From assembly GCA_963514095.1 (NCBI GenBank), contig OY741280.1, forward strand, positions 20,494,554-20,558,553: a stretch of 64,000 nucleotides of DNA. The letters run 5' to 3'. The notes beneath the pieces were generated by a model that was not told where the DNA came from, made no database searches, and was given only the letters and a program-made list of their open reading frames with translations. The DNA comes from Eutrigla gurnardus. Lineage: Eukaryota > Chordata > Actinopteri > Perciformes > Triglidae. Shown in pieces: positions 1-11,359 of the stretch. The position numbers and the translations under genes were made by a program. The stretch's first letter is position 1, and each line of letters begins with the position of its first letter.

Positions 1-251
1 GGACAAAACACAAACAATGCAGTAATGTAATAATATACCTCTTTAAATGCACAACAATGTGTCATGCAGAGAGTTATTAAATGTTTTTATTATTTAATTA
101 CACAGATACCACATGGCAGGTGCTATTTTCTCATCCATAGGCTACTCTAAGTACAGCAATGTGAGGGTTTCATACATGTTGGTTGGATCACTCTTCAGTA
201 GAGAATGCTTTCCTGAAATTAGTGAGTGAGTAGAGCATACTTTCCCTGGAA
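1..251 (+). repeat. Left arm of ~250-bp inverted repeat
   Basis: It begins GGACAAAACACAAACAATGC and matches the reverse complement of 4410-4657 almost base for base, apart from a few substitutions and a 2-bp indel near the inner end. Confidence 0.85.
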
Positions 252-865
252 GTACAGACTAAAAAAGGGTTAGGGGAAAATCCTAGAGGAAACACTGCAT
301 ATATATTTTGGAGAGGGGGGTCGAGTATGTGTCGTGTAAGTGTAAACAGTGAGTTACTTTTATCTGAGGAGCACACATCATAATTGTGAAGGGTTTTTCA
401 GTTGAGCTTCACTGACTGCACAGTGTGCAAATTTGTTTCATTTTTATTTTTTATTTTGCAGGGACACATTATTGTTTGTACCAGATAATGGCTAGAGAAG
501 CTTAGTTATTTTCATACGTAGTCCCTGGGTGTGCCACTCACAATGACACACCACCTGTACAGTGAGAAGCAACTGTTGCCTGATGTGCTATTAAAAAAGT
601 TGTTAAGAGTTGGGCCTATGAGCATGATTTGTGACACCACAGTTTAGAAGCCAGTCCTGGTCCAAGATTTAATGTTCAGAAGTGTGATGTGTAAACCTGA
701 TGTGTACAATACAAATGCCTACGATTGACTATACTGAAGTACATTAGGATACATCTTGTGTTCGGCAGGTAAACTTAAGTGAACAATGTTTGTTCAAACA
801 ATAACATTGATGAAATGGATTCCAGATAAATTATCGTGTGGTTATTTGCTTTGCAGTGAATTGTG
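252..865. other. Interior of inverted-repeat element, no gene seen
   Basis: This AT-rich stretch has no convincing open frame, no RNA gene and no recognised repeat. It is presumably the original interior of the inverted-repeat element. Confidence 0.5.
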
Positions 866-1020
866 CAATGAAATACTTTTTACTTTTAATAATACTTTTG
901 AGTACATGTCAGAGCCTGTACTTTTTACTTTTACTTGAGTAGATATTTGGATCAGTACTTTCACTTTTACCAAAGTCATTTTTTACACAGGTACTTTTAC
1001 TTCTACTCAAGTAAAGAATC
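866..1020. repeat. Interspersed repeat with TACTTTTACTTGAGTA motifs
   Basis: The motifs ACTTTTACTTGAGTAG and CTACTCAAGTAAAG face each other here as an imperfect inverted pair. Similar motifs are common in short interspersed teleost DNA elements. The family assignment is uncertain and no target duplication was found. Confidence 0.35.
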
Positions 1021-1077
1021 TGGCTACTCTGACCAGACCACTTGGCTCCCAGAATGCAGTTCTGTTGTGACTGCCAA
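1021..1077 (+). mobile_element. L2/CR1-like LINE, piece left of the hAT insertion
   Basis: This short piece runs directly into the hAT element. When the hAT and one copy of its 8-bp duplication are ignored, it continues into the L2-like sequence at 3521. Its left limit is not sharply defined. Confidence 0.4.
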
Positions 1078-2052
1078 CAGGGCCGGCGGCTGGGATAGGC
1101 AGATCAGGCCTTCGCCTAGGGCGCCAAATGAGTCGGGGGCGCCCTCTAGTGGTGCCCTTCATTATATTTTTCTGTAACTATACATACGTAAAACCGTAAT
1201 ACCACAATGACCTCAACGAAATTAAACATCATTGTAAACAAAAACAAAAACAAATATCTACATATGGTGCCCCTCAGTATGTGCCACTTTGATTTGACCC
1301 TGAATATTAAAGTATTGATTAAAAGTGTTGTAGTAAGCTAGCTTGGTCAAGCTATCAAGACCAATACAAAATTATACACGACAGACGGCCAGTATTTGGA
1401 TAGCGTGTGCTCTGGTGTTGACATCTCATCATCGATTATCACTGATGACAAACATACAAAATAGTTCCCAAATATCCTAAAACACCAAAGGGCTTTGAGG
1501 TAGCAGCTAGCCGCTAGCATCTAGAGCAGTGGTAGGGATCAAGAGCTAACACCAACTAAGATGCTAAGTGTAAGAAGGAACTAAGCATGTCAGTAGGATT
1601 TTTCGGGTATGTTATGTTATGTAGGCTAGCTAGGTAAACTGTGATTATTGGCTGATTTTGGTTGTATAGTTGACATAGCAGCCTATTTGCCTATTACCCT
1701 GTCAGGAGTATGCTAGGGCAAGGGTTCGTTTCCCTCTTGACATTAAGCATTTTGTCCAGCTTTCCAGCTAAGAAAACTTTCATAGTAGTTGTGCCATTGT
1801 GACTTTAGTAGCCTTTTAAAACATTTAGTAAGGACAAAGCTTAGCATGCAATGTTAGCTGTTATCCATTAAGTTGGAGCTTATGCATACATTCTTACAAA
1901 CGATTTGTCTACATCTCCTATTATGTCAGTGAGTTCATCAAAAGCAGCTGCATGTGAAAACACTACATTTACATACAGTGTGTAATTTAGTAAATGTAGG
2001 GGTGTTCTATAATGTGTGTTATAAACTTTTCTCTATATTTTAAACTGGACAG

Positions 2053-3240
2053 ATGCACTCAGGAAATATTTGCTGACTCAGAGACCTTCACCTGCTGGAC
2101 AGAGCACTCCTGATGCTCCAGGTTTGCCTTTATCTGAACATTTGAAGTTCTAATAATAATAATTAGTATTATTATAGTTGTTATTATTATTATTATTATT
2201 ATTAGTAGTAGTAGTAGTAGTAGTAGTGTAAATGTATTGGTTACATAAGCCTCATTTATACAGTAAAATGCAAGTATAATGGGATGATAGAAGAAATGAT
2301 AACTAACAGCATGAATGGATGCTATGCTTTCAGATGCAGATGATGGGTCATCTGGGACCATATCTACCACTCCAAGCACCAGTGCCACGAAGACCAGGGA
2401 AACAGAGCCCATAGCAAGTGAGACATTATGTCATACTTAAACTATTATACTAACTATGGTCATTGTATTGTTTATAAAACTGATCTCACTAAATTCTGTG
2501 CCTGAAAACAGCTCCAGATAAAGGGCCATCCAGGACCACCTATAACAGTCCAGACAGTGAAGTCGAAATGGAGACCATTGAGACCAGGGCTACACAGCCT
2601 GAAGCAGGTAAGATAAAGTATAAACTATTCGGAAAATAAAACAATAACAAATAGTGTTATCTATCCACCATAAAACTATATATTTTATAATTTTTCATTC
2701 ATTTAAATGTACCATTGGTTGGGTTTTTCCTTGAATACACCATTGCCACACAGACCACGGGCACAGAGCCTGCAGCAGCAGGTTAGTCCTTTGAATAATC
2801 TTCATGGTGTGACTATTTTGATCCAAATTAGTTTCAAATACATTCTTGAAAAAATGAAATGTACAAGTATTGACATATGCATGCTTTATACACTGATTGT
2901 TGTATAATGACTTATAAGATCATTGATAAATCCCTGAAATTGGTAGCCTACTAACAGTACAGATATGAACAAAATTAAGAGAATGTGTGTACTAAGTGTA
3001 TTGCCTTGTCATCGTCGTTTATCCCAATGAAAGCATAAACACTTTAACTTTAACACTTGATTTTGTATGTATATTTGCCCAGGTGAAGAAACAACAACGG
3101 CAACACCATCTGCTTCACTACAGCCTGCAGACACTCCATCATCTACAACTTGTTCTTACCTGCTGTACAAAGAGCACTTTAGTTTGTACATGTTATGGCA
3201 TTCATCCATCCATTTAATAATTTTAAATTCCTTCCGGTAG
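2053..3240 (+). pseudogene. Remnant 5' exons of the hAT-encoded gene
   Basis: At least three small exons are flanked by AG and GT and share phase-1 boundaries: 2053-2121 (69 bp), 2334-2417 (84 bp) and 2512-2607 (96 bp). A further exon starts at 3083 and stays open to a TAG at about 3238. A fourth small exon near 2750-2790 is less clear. They encode a Ser/Thr/Pro/Asp-rich low-complexity segment with recurring TxTxEP motifs. Everything downstream of ~3240 is missing, so no transposase core is encoded. The start codon and first exon were not identified. Confidence 0.55.
2150..2227. repeat. TAA/TTA/TAG trinucleotide microsatellite
   Basis: TAATAATAA, ATTATTATT and TAGTAGTAG runs follow one another inside an intron of the hAT remnant. 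Confidence 0.9.
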
Positions 3241-3520
3241 TACAAAGAGCACTTTTGTTTACCTTTTTTATGGAGTCCATCCATTGATTTAATCATATTT
3301 GCTTGTTTGAGAATACAGTGTAATTAATCATCAGTGTAATTAATCGTTTGCACAGTTTGTGTACCATTACATGTTATATATTTTTTAACTAGTAAAAATG
3401 TTCTGAAACTATTCCAGTGCATGAAATATAAATATAGTGGATAATTCTTCCCCCGCCAATAATAGAATGGGGGGGGCATCAATCTCCCCTAAGGCAGCCA
3501 ATGGGCTAGAACCGGCCCTG

Positions 3521-4198
3521 ACTGCCAATATCTCTAAATACAGACTGGGAGGTAGAACCTTCAGATACTGGGCTCATTTACTGTGGAACCAGCTCTCTCC
3601 ATGGGTCAGAGAGGCAGACACTCTAACTACATTTAAGTAGAGAGACCCCCCCCCTCTCCTCTCCTTACCTCTTGCACCTTGTAGTTTGGCCTTGGCGTCT
3701 CGCACTCTCTCTGATTCCACAGATTCTCCACAGCTCCATCCCTCTGCACCAACCGCCGCCTGCATCGCCCCCCTTCCCCCCGCTGTTAAACTGGCCTGCC
3801 CTCCCTGTTCACGACCCAGTCTGCCACCCACTACTCCCATTAAGCTGGCCTGCTCTCCCTGCCTTTCCTGCCCACCAGAAGTTGCCTTCGTCAGCTCCTG
3901 TCAACCATTTCCATGTTTTTCCATATTCTCTGTTATAAACTGTTTTCTTGTCCGTATACAACATCTATTGCACGTCTGCCTGTCCTGGGTGAGGGATCCC
4001 TCCTCTGTTGCTCACCCTGATGTTTCTCCAATTTTTGCCCAGTTAAAAGGGGTTTTCCTGGGAGTTTTTCCTCAGTGGATGTGAGGGTTTAAGGGAAGAG
4101 GATGTCGTTATGATGCTCATGCTATGTAAGGCCCTTTCAGACAAACTGTTTGTAAAAACAGGCTATACAAATAAAATGGCTTTGCCTTGCCTTGCCTA
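3521..4198 (+). mobile_element. L2/CR1-group LINE, 3' end
   Basis: The frame near 3530-3640 reads FRYWAHLLWNQLSPWVREAD, which resembles the conserved C-terminal tail of L2/CR1-group reverse transcriptase proteins (LWN-LP-VRE-FK). A pyrimidine-rich 3' region follows, then AGTTTTTCCTCAGTGGATG and a GGCTATACAAATAAAATGGC tail ending in short tandem repeats (TTGCC), as in fish L2-like elements. It is 5'-truncated and interrupted by the hAT at 1078-3520. Confidence 0.72.
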
Positions 4199-4409
4199 AC
4201 CCGCTTGGACTGTAATTCATATTCATGCTACTAGTTTGATCATTGACTGACTACATGAATAGTTGCACAGAGGAGATTCTTCAAGTCTTATAGTCTTACG
4301 GTATAGGGTATACAAATTTGATGTGTTTGGCCATTTATAAGATCTAGTTAACACCATTAAAAGTAATTTTTAAAGAAAAGAAAAAAACAAAAGCAAAGAG
4401 AGATTTTGC

Positions 4410-4657
4410 AGCAGGGAAAGTATGCTACTCACTCACTTATTTCAGGAAAGCATTCTCTACTGAAGAGTGATCCAACCAACATGTATGAAACCCTCACATT
4501 GCTGTACTTAGAGTAGCCTATGGATGAGAAAATAGCACCTGCCATGTGGTTCCTGTGTAATTAAATAATAAAAACATTTAATAACTCTCTGCATGACACA
4601 TTCTTGTGCATTTAAAGAGGTATATTATTACATTACTGCATTGTTTGTGTTTTGTCC
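4410..4657 (-). repeat. Right arm of ~250-bp inverted repeat
   Basis: It is the reverse complement of bases 1-251 and ends in GCATTGTTTGTGTTTTGTCC. The interior edge is at the GCAGGGAAAGTATGCT motif. Confidence 0.85.
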
Positions 4658-5811
4658 TGGGATGTCAATACAAGACTTCCATGAATGTGCATTTGAGAGA
4701 GGTAAGTTTGCTTTGTATTCCAGTCGGCCTGTTATGAGCAAATTTCTATACTATAGATCCATTTCATAATGTGTTCCAAGAGATACAATTAAGTAGGCTA
4801 TAGGACAAAGCATAATACATCCCTGGAATGAGTGAAGCTTGCCTGCCGACATGTAAACAAAAATGTCTGTCACAACTGCCATGAGCAAAGAGCAAAATCA
4901 TTTGTTTATAGTGAACAGTAGCCTGCTACACTCTTTGTCATTGTACAGAGTAGACAGTATGATTTGCTTGTACAGCACCTTAAAAAAACTTACTGTAGCC
5001 TACATTATATTCATAGGCACACCCAGCCTCGCTTTCAATATAACACACTCGCATTCTGTAATCACCGTCAGTAAATAATAATATGTAAATAATAATATAT
5101 TCTGTAATCACCGTCAGTGTCTAAATAATAATATGAAAACAATATAAAATATCTTTCAACAAGAAAAAAAGATTTGTTTACTGTAAATGGATAAAGGTTA
5201 ACAGATGCGCAATGTTCAGCTGTCAGAAATTAAAAACTAGCCTCATCTCAGCTCAGAGCCGGACAATGACCACTGTCGTGATACAGTTAACTCTGACCGG
5301 GACTTTAGGTTTTGTTGAGCCGGATTATGAACACAGAGCCTGGAGATGTTGAGCCTCGAGGTCTACTCTTGATGTAACAACTGCGCCACCTTGTGGCTAA
5401 ACATCAACTGCCCTGAAGTCATCATAACTTCATAAGTTCTCATTTTCAAATGATTATGAATAGTATTATTTTTATTTGAAGCCGGGTCAGTCTTGACTGT
5501 GGGTGTTAGGGACCTCTGTGTCTGCTAGTGTCTACAATACAGTAATATTTTTGTTGACATTATCAAACGGAAAAACTTTTATTTTGAAGAGCACAGGGCA
5601 AGGAAGCACACTAGTCAATCAGAGGACCCGCCCACCGACGGAAACAAAATAAATTCGTTTTGTAAGTAGGAACCAAAAAACAAGAAAATGAGGTGAAATT
5701 CTGATTTTCGGTTTTTTCCCAAAAACGAAAAAAAAAAACAAAAAACGGCTCGTCTCTGGTTTCTGCTTGTGTCAATTACTCACAGAAAACAGACTAATAA
5801 AACGTACCTCC
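4658..5811. other. No gene recognised; AT-rich, local duplication
   Basis: No supported coding region was found. A ~45-bp tandem duplication carries TTCTGTAATCACCGTCAGT twice (about 5053 and 5100). An A-rich stretch with repeated CGAAAAAA/CCAAAAAA motifs lies at 5660-5750. Homology to the zinc-finger gene introns begins at about 5812. Confidence 0.6.
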
Positions 5812-5986
5812 GTCCTTTAGGTTCACAGAATAGGATTTAGTCTTTCAGCAAATGTGAACAACTGTAATACGGATGCAGAAGTAAACGTTTTGGTCCTATG
5901 CGTGTTGCATGTTACCTCCTGTCACACGTTAACGCAACTCATATTAGAACACTGCCATACCTGACGTATAAAAAGTAAGCACCAAC

Positions 5987-6179
5987 CTGCTCTGTGTAAC
6001 CGGACTTCAGGCAGGAAAACAGCGTCCAGTAGCTTCCGCTGTCGCTCGTTCTCCTCTTTAGAACGAGAAAGTTCCTCCTCGTATTCTGCTACCGTTCTTT
6101 CAAACAGCCCAAATATCTCTTCAACAGCCGCACTTAGTCGCTGCTCCACCAAAGCTCTCATCACTTGGACTTTACTCAT
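5987..6179 (-). pseudogene. Orphan first exon of a zinc-finger gene
   Basis: This is the ATG-to-donor exon 1 of the same family as the seven genes below. It encodes MSKVQVMRALVEQR, a Glu/Arg-rich helix and RLHRA, then a GT donor at 5985-5986. About 175 bp of family intron follows (to ~5812), after which homology stops. No zinc-finger exon 2 is present in the remaining 5.8 kb of the window. The intron piece is of the long class seen in genes 3, 4 and 7. Either the rest was deleted or displaced by the transposons at 1-5811, or exon 2 lies farther left. Confidence 0.75.
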
Positions 6180-6239
6180 TTTCCCACGACGAGAGAGACG
6201 TTTTGACTCCACACAAACTCCGTCAAAATCTGTTTCCAG

Positions 6240-6464
6240 CTAGCATGCTAAGCTAACTAGCTTAGCTTCGTAGGCTCTCGGGAGATGATTCAGAGTTAAA
6301 ACATTCAGAATAAAAGGTGAAGAGTACAAAGTCCATCCAGACAGGTTTATCCAGACATACAGAGACTCTGATGGACCAGTACTGGTGAAGCTAACAGACA
6401 CTTTTTCAACACCACGAAGGAACTCTTCTACTGAAACCAGGCGCCATTGTTGAAGATGGAACAT
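6240..6464 (-). other. Conserved 74-codon upstream ORF, unit 0
   Basis: ATG at 6462-6464. The frame opens MFHLQQWRLVSVEEFL and closes in a TAG inside the palindromic GCTAGTTAGCTTAGCATGCT stretch, 60 bp upstream of the exon 1 ATG. The same frame is intact in all eight array copies. Confidence 0.55.
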
Positions 6465-6480
6465 CCGGGTACGCTGCGAC

Positions 6481-8469
6481 TTCTTCTTCTGCTACTTCTT
6501 TAGTTAAGGCAGACTAGACGCAGCTTTGGCGAATTGCTGCCCCTACAGTTTGTTATTAAGAACTACATCAAATCATTTTGTATAATCCTGTTTTGTGAAG
6601 ATAATCCACCAATTTCTTTGTTTTAACCCAAGAATCGAGATTTAGATGTGTGCGCATGTTAAAAACAGTTTCCCCATCTGCTCCAAGTTTCTTGAACAGA
6701 GTCCTTCTCTGACTGGAGTATATTTTGCCCTGGAGTAGTACATGTTTCACTGTCTCACTATCTCCACACTCACATTTGCCATCAGGATGTTTACCAATCA
6801 GAGCCAACCCACTCCTCAGCCCACAGTGTCCAAGTCTCAGTCTTGAGATTACTACAGAGTCTTTCCTACTGCACCTGTAAGTCCACTCGTCTTTACTTAT
6901 GCTTTCCTGCACTGAAAAATATGCCCTTCCTTTCCTTTCCTTCTCCTAAGACTTTTGCCACTTTTCTTTTAGAGACCTGTTTATTCTTTCACTATACTCT
7001 GGTGCCCCATATTGCAAATTTATTTACACACTTTTTATCAGGTCTGGACTTGGATTTAGCTCCTTAAGGTTGCTGTTGAATCACTGCATATGATTGAATT
7101 TCCCTGTTTATTGTCCTCAACCCATCTTAATGCCAACAGAACTGCCACCATTTCTACTGTGAAGACTGACATATGATTTGATATTCTATATCCTTTTTTA
7201 TATCCAATTTCAGGTATGCTAATACCAACTGCCACTTTCCCACTCTCATGATCTTTTGTATAAATTTGTAGGTGGTTTCCCCATTTTAGTTGCTGCCAGA
7301 CTGTTACCTCCTTTACTACGACCTCTGACATCCTTGATTTGCTTTTATTCAAAAGCTTTAGGTCAACAATGGGATCTGGAACCAACCATGAAGCCACAGC
7401 GGGACGACACACACTTATGTCCACAATTCCAATTTCCTGCGCCACAGATTTGAATTTTTCTCCAAAATTAGTTTTAGTCCTTTTTGACGTTCCCATAAAC
7501 TCCCAATGTTCACTCAGAAGGTTCTTTGTTGGTAACATTGTATTTTGTCCTTTGAGCTTCATTAAATATCTCAAACCAAGTTTATGTCTCCTGATTTCTA
7601 ACGGCATCTCCCCCATTTCTATAAGTAATGCTGATATTGGAGTTGTACTGAATGCTCCACAGCACACTCTTAGGGCTTTTGCTTGGACGATGTCAAGTTT
7701 ACTGATCAAAGAAGGAGCTGCTGATCCATAAACCATACTTCCATAGTCAATAGCTGATCTTATCATTGCTCTGTAAATCATCATCATTGATTCTCTATCA
7801 GCCCCCCAGTCTGAACCAGCCACACACCTAAGGACATTCATTATTTTCCCACACTTCACCAAAACCATTTCAACTTGTTTGTTCCCTGTCATTCTTTCGT
7901 CCAGCCACATTCCTAAAAATGTAAAATACTTGACTGTTTCAAGATTATTATTATACAATTGTATTTGCTGTGTCAGCATACCTTTCTTATTTCCAAACAC
8001 CATATATTTAGTTTTATCTGTAGAAATTTTAAAACCCCAATCATTGGCCCACTCAGTCATTTTCTCTAAAGCACCTTGAATTTGGTCAAACAGGTAGGGG
8101 AGGTTCCTCCCTCGCTTCCAGATAGCCCCATCATCTGCAAATAATGAAAAACCAAATCCTTTCCCCACTCTACTAAACACGCCGTTAACCAGAATATTAA
8201 AAAGAAGTGGACTTATCATGCTTCCTTGAGGAGTTCCATTCTCCACCTCAAACTCATCTGATAGTTCATTTCCAATCCTCACTTGAATTGACCGGTTACA
8301 TAAAAAGTTCTTGATCCAGTTAAACATTCTCCATCTGATTCCAACGTCATAAAGTGCAATTAATAACCCTTCCCTCCAAAGCATGTCATATGCTTTTTCA
8401 ATATCCAGAAAGACTGCTACAACTGCTTCCTTATTTGCGATGGCTTTCTTTATGTCCATGTCTAAACTT
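6481..8469 (-). mobile_element. I-group LINE, copy 1
   Basis: This is a non-LTR element on the same strand as the genes. Its 3' end, with GAAGAAG repeats, abuts the gene leader about 20 bp from the upstream ORF. Reading along the minus strand it shows reverse transcriptase, then an RNase H domain, then a Cys-rich tail (CECGDSETVKHVLL, 6568-6912). RT followed by RNase H marks the I superfamily. The 5' part is missing: it stops at the same base as copies 2 and 6. The RNase H first catalytic Asp is lost in a 9-bp deletion, and a stop separates RNase H from the tail. Confidence 0.85.
7056..8459 (-). pseudogene. LINE reverse transcriptase/RNase H, copy 1
   Basis: A 467-codon open frame lacks the N-terminal endonuclease and the start of the RT. 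FLDIEKAYD carries the first catalytic Asp, NGTPQGSMISPLLF is RT motif 4 and FADD the catalytic box. Toward the C-terminus lies RNase H with EMVAVLLALRW and ICSDST, but the expected TDGS is reduced to YTKDH. The frame ends prematurely at LRS. It cannot encode a complete enzyme and is nearly identical to the frame at 11935-13338. Confidence 0.85.
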
Positions 8470-9450
8470 TACTCCACACAGAAGAACCTGAACCACCATG
8501 CAGCTGATGATTCTGATTACTATTCCCCAATTCTAATAATAAAGAAAATGATAAAAAAGCTATCCATCATATTTGTCCTATTCGTCACTGAGATAGAAAT
8601 TCATAACACCATATCTCATGGATTATTTCCCAACTTAACTTCCCTGAGACTCGGTGTCTATAGTATTTATCAAAAGCCTTTAAGCTTATAGTTAAGATAT
8701 AGATATCTCATCAATGAGATCAAATATATTTCCTGTATTTAACGATAGGGCGTGGAAAGAGACGACTCAAAGGATTAATTCTCTGGATTTATTTCTGTGT
8801 ATCAGAAGAGGTGATGCACAGCAAGATCATTTCCATAAGAAACATAAATAAAAACATTAAAGAATAAGTTGTGCTGTAATGATGGGGCAGACACAGACCT
8901 GACATTCATCCACTTTATTTGTATCAATGCTGATGTACACTTACAAGATCTTGACAGGACCGTGTTCACAGAGATCCAAAAAGCATAAGTATGCATTTCT
9001 ACCAGACAACAATTATGTGATCATATAATAGCACAAATAAGAACATCAGAAGTCAAAAATATTTAAGAAATCAAATAAATCGTCAAAAATACGTCATGAA
9101 AACTAATAATTATAAAAATACATAGAAAAAGTAGGAATCAGTCAAAAATACTGGCCTAACATTTTAGGAATCCAGCCTGGTTTATCTGTATATTACCCAC
9201 AATCATGAGCGTGTTCTAGTCCTGCTCTGTGTTAAGTGTCCAGAGATAACTTCTGTTTTGATATGACACAATGAATAAAATGTTATTGGGGGGGTTTAGC
9301 TCAGGAGGTAGAGCGCTCGGATGGCAATCGCAAGATTGCCGGTTCGATCCCCAGCTCCTCCTAGCTGAGTGCCTGGTGTCCCTGAGCACCTGCACTTCCA
9401 TCTTCTTCTCCTGCAAATCTAGATAGCACAGTGCAAATGTCACTTCATTG
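8470..9450 (-). other. 3' flank / probable 3' UTR of gene 1
   Basis: A ~0.98 kb block is conserved behind every gene, beginning at the CAGAAGAACCTGAACC marker. Minus-strand AATAAA signals lie at 8914-8919 and 8788-8793. A SINE-like insert sits at 9288-9389. Confidence 0.6.
9288..9389 (+). mobile_element. tRNA-derived SINE-like insert, unit 1
   Basis: A 102-bp insertion absent from units 3, 4, 5 and 7. It has an A-box-like TTTAGCTCAGGAGG and a perfect B box GGTTCGATCCC, followed by a TCCTCCTAGCTGAGTGCC stretch like the body of fish tRNA-derived SINEs. The same insert is at 14167-14268 and 50715-50816. The T-stem pairs poorly, so it is not called a functional tRNA. Confidence 0.65.
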
Positions 9451-11058
9451 CTATTGTTGATTAACCGTCAACGGCTGGACTCCTATGTAACTGAAAAGTT
9501 TTTCTCCTGTATGAGTTCTCATGTGTTTCGTCAGAGTGCCATTCACAGTGAAACCTTTACCACACACTGAGCAGCTGAAAGGTTTTTCTCCTGTATGAGT
9601 TCTCATGTGTGTCTTCAGAGTACTATTTTCAGTGAAACCTTTACCACACACTGAGCAGCTGAAAGGTTTTTCTCGTGTATGAGTTATCGTGTGTCTCTTC
9701 AGAGTACCATTTTCAATGAAACGTTTACCACACACTGAGCAGCTGAAAGGTTTTTCTCCTGTATGACTTCTCATGTGTCTCTTCAGAGTACTACGGATGC
9801 TGAATTGTTTCCAACACTGAGAGCAGTTAAATGGTTTCTTACCAGTTCTACATCTGAAATCACTGTCAGAATGATTTTTCAAAGCTGTTAAACCTGACCG
9901 AGGTTCTCTGGTCTCCTGCCAATCAGCACTGTCATCAGTCTGAGGTTCAGAAGAGTCTCCAGTCTTGTCATCAGTCTCAGGTTCAGAAGAGTCTCCAGTC
10001 TTGTCATCAGTCTCAGGTTCAGAAGAGTCTCCAGTCTTGTCATCAGTATCTGTTTGTAAATGTGAATCTGAGTTCCTGGCTGGTTCTGGTCCCCCACAGT
10101 CCTCTTCATCAGCTTCTGTTTCCATCTGTTCAGTTGAGTCTCTGGCTGCAGCTGAAACCAGCCCTGAGGACTGAGGTTTCTCTTCATCTTCTTCACTCTT
10201 AACAGGGACAACAGTCAACGGGAACTTGATACCAACCTCCTCCAGGACTCGATGCTTCTCTCCTTGCTGACTGGTCCAGAGTTCTTCCTGTTCTCCTTTA
10301 ATGTGTAGGGGGTCTGGGTCCTCCTGGTCCAGACTGGAGCTCCAGTCCTGCTGCTCAAAGGGAACCTCTTCTTTAGTCACCAACAGCTGCTGGACGTCTG
10401 CAGGAAAACAATAAACACACATACAGAATATAGAGACGTTTCAAACAGCTGAACAATCAGTCACCAGTACACTGTTTTTTTTCTGAAACCAAACAGGCAG
10501 ACAGAAACAAACTGCAAAAATACAATGCACCAGCAGTAATGCAGTCATCAGCAGCTTGAGATGAATACATTTGTTACAGTTTTTCATAATTGTTAATAAC
10601 TTGAAACCTTCCAACTTTTCATCTAAACTGTAAACACAAAACCCAGTTTTCAAACTACATTCACAAAACCTCTGATTCTTCTGGATAAATCAAACCATCA
10701 CATACTGACTGTAATTGTGTTTAACTTCTGCAGCCTGTGGTCAGCATAATGCATCAGAAGTAAACGTTTTGGTCCTATGCGTGTTGCATGTTACCTCCTG
10801 TCACACGTTCACGCAACTCATATTAGAACACTGCCATACCTAACGTATAAAAAGTAAGCACCAACCTGCTCTGTGTAACCGGACTTCAGGCAGGAAAACA
10901 GCGTCCAGTAGCTTCCGCTGTCGCTCGTTCTCCTCTTTAGAACGAGAAAGTTCCTCCTCGTATTCTGCTACCGTTCTTTCAAACAGCCCAAATATCTCTT
11001 CAGCAGCCGCACTTAGTCGCTGCTCCACCAAAGCTCTCATCACTTGGACTTTACTCAT
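9451..11058 (-). CDS. C2H2 zinc-finger protein, gene 1 (4 fingers)
   Basis: Two exons: 11058-10866 and 10397-9451, joined in phase 1 through a 468-bp GT/AG intron, giving 379 residues. The start is the ATG of MSKVQVMR; the frame runs 11 codons farther upstream, but only to a GTG. Exon 1 encodes a Glu-rich, probably coiled-coil helix. Exon 2 opens DVQQLLVTKEEVPFEQQDW, the acidic linker of a large teleost C2H2 family, then has three 12-residue TDDKTGDSSEPE repeats, four C2H2 fingers (CSQCWKQF, then three CSVCGK type) and the tail SYIGVQPLTVNQQ. One linker is TREKPF instead of TGEKPF. It is a likely nuclear DNA-binding regulator. It is nearly identical to gene 2 but lacks one 28-residue finger. 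Confidence 0.88.
9909..10052 (-). repeat. 36-bp coding minisatellite, gene 1
   Basis: Three tandem 36-bp units encode TDDKTGDSSEPE/Q. The period is a multiple of three, so copy-number change keeps the reading frame. Confidence 0.85.
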
Positions 11059-11118
11059 TTTCCCACGACGAGAGAGACGTTTTGACTCCACACAAACTCC
11101 GTCAAAATCTGTTTCCAG

Positions 11119-11343
11119 CTAGCATGCTAAGCTAACTAGCTTAGCTTCGTAGGCTCTCGGGAGATGATTCAGAGTTAAAACATTCAGAATAAAAGGTGAA
11201 GAGTACAAAGTCCATCCAGACAGGTTTATCCAGACATACAGAGACTCTGATGGACCAGTACTGGTGAAGCTAACAGACACTTTTTCAACACCACGAAGGA
11301 ACTCTTCTACTGAAACCAGGCGCCATTGTTGAAGATGGAACAT
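11119..11343 (-). other. Conserved upstream ORF, gene 1
   Basis: A 74-codon ATG-initiated frame identical in protein to that of unit 0. It ends 60 bp before the exon 1 ATG at 11058. Confidence 0.55.
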
Positions 11344-11359
11344 CCGGGTACGCTGCGAC

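Larger units (their letters stand above)
1078..3520 (+). mobile_element. Deleted hAT transposon with 8-bp target duplication
   Basis: The termini are CAGGGCCGG on the left and CCGGCCCTG on the right, flanked by identical 8-bp duplications ACTGCCAA at 1070-1077 and 3521-3528. The GCCTAGGGCGCC motif near the left end is typical of vertebrate hAT elements of the ZMYM1-like/DUF4371 group, from memory of that family. At 2443 bp it keeps small 5' exons but no hAT catalytic or dimerisation region, so it is a non-autonomous deletion derivative. It inserted into an L2-like LINE. Confidence 0.88.
1..4657. mobile_element. Large inverted-repeat element, left end probably beyond the window
   Basis: Bases 1-251 and 4410-4657 are inverted copies of each other with only a few differences, so the whole block looks like one DNA transposon or fold-back element. 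The left arm starts at base 1, so the true terminus and any target duplication may lie outside the window. The interior is mostly later insertions (an L2-like LINE and a hAT element). No transposase of its own is recognisable, so the superfamily is not assigned. Confidence 0.6.

Noticed and set aside
3574..3840. Overlapping Pro/Ser- and Gly-rich frames near the LINE tail
   Set aside because: They fall in the pyrimidine-rich 3' region of the L2-like LINE and have no coding signature.
8802..8996. A 64-codon minus-strand frame in the 3' flank repeated in most units
   Set aside because: It lies in the probable 3' UTR, has no known domain, and recurs only because the units are recent duplicates.
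9288..9361. Functional tRNA gene
   Set aside because: A and B boxes and the acceptor pairing are present, but the T-stem pairs poorly and SINE body sequence follows. It is better explained as a tRNA-derived SINE head.
11059..11091. Longer N-terminus of exon 1 beginning with GTG (ESKRLSRRGK)
   Set aside because: No ATG is present there, and the frame is changed in gene 3, so the MSKVQ ATG is preferred.
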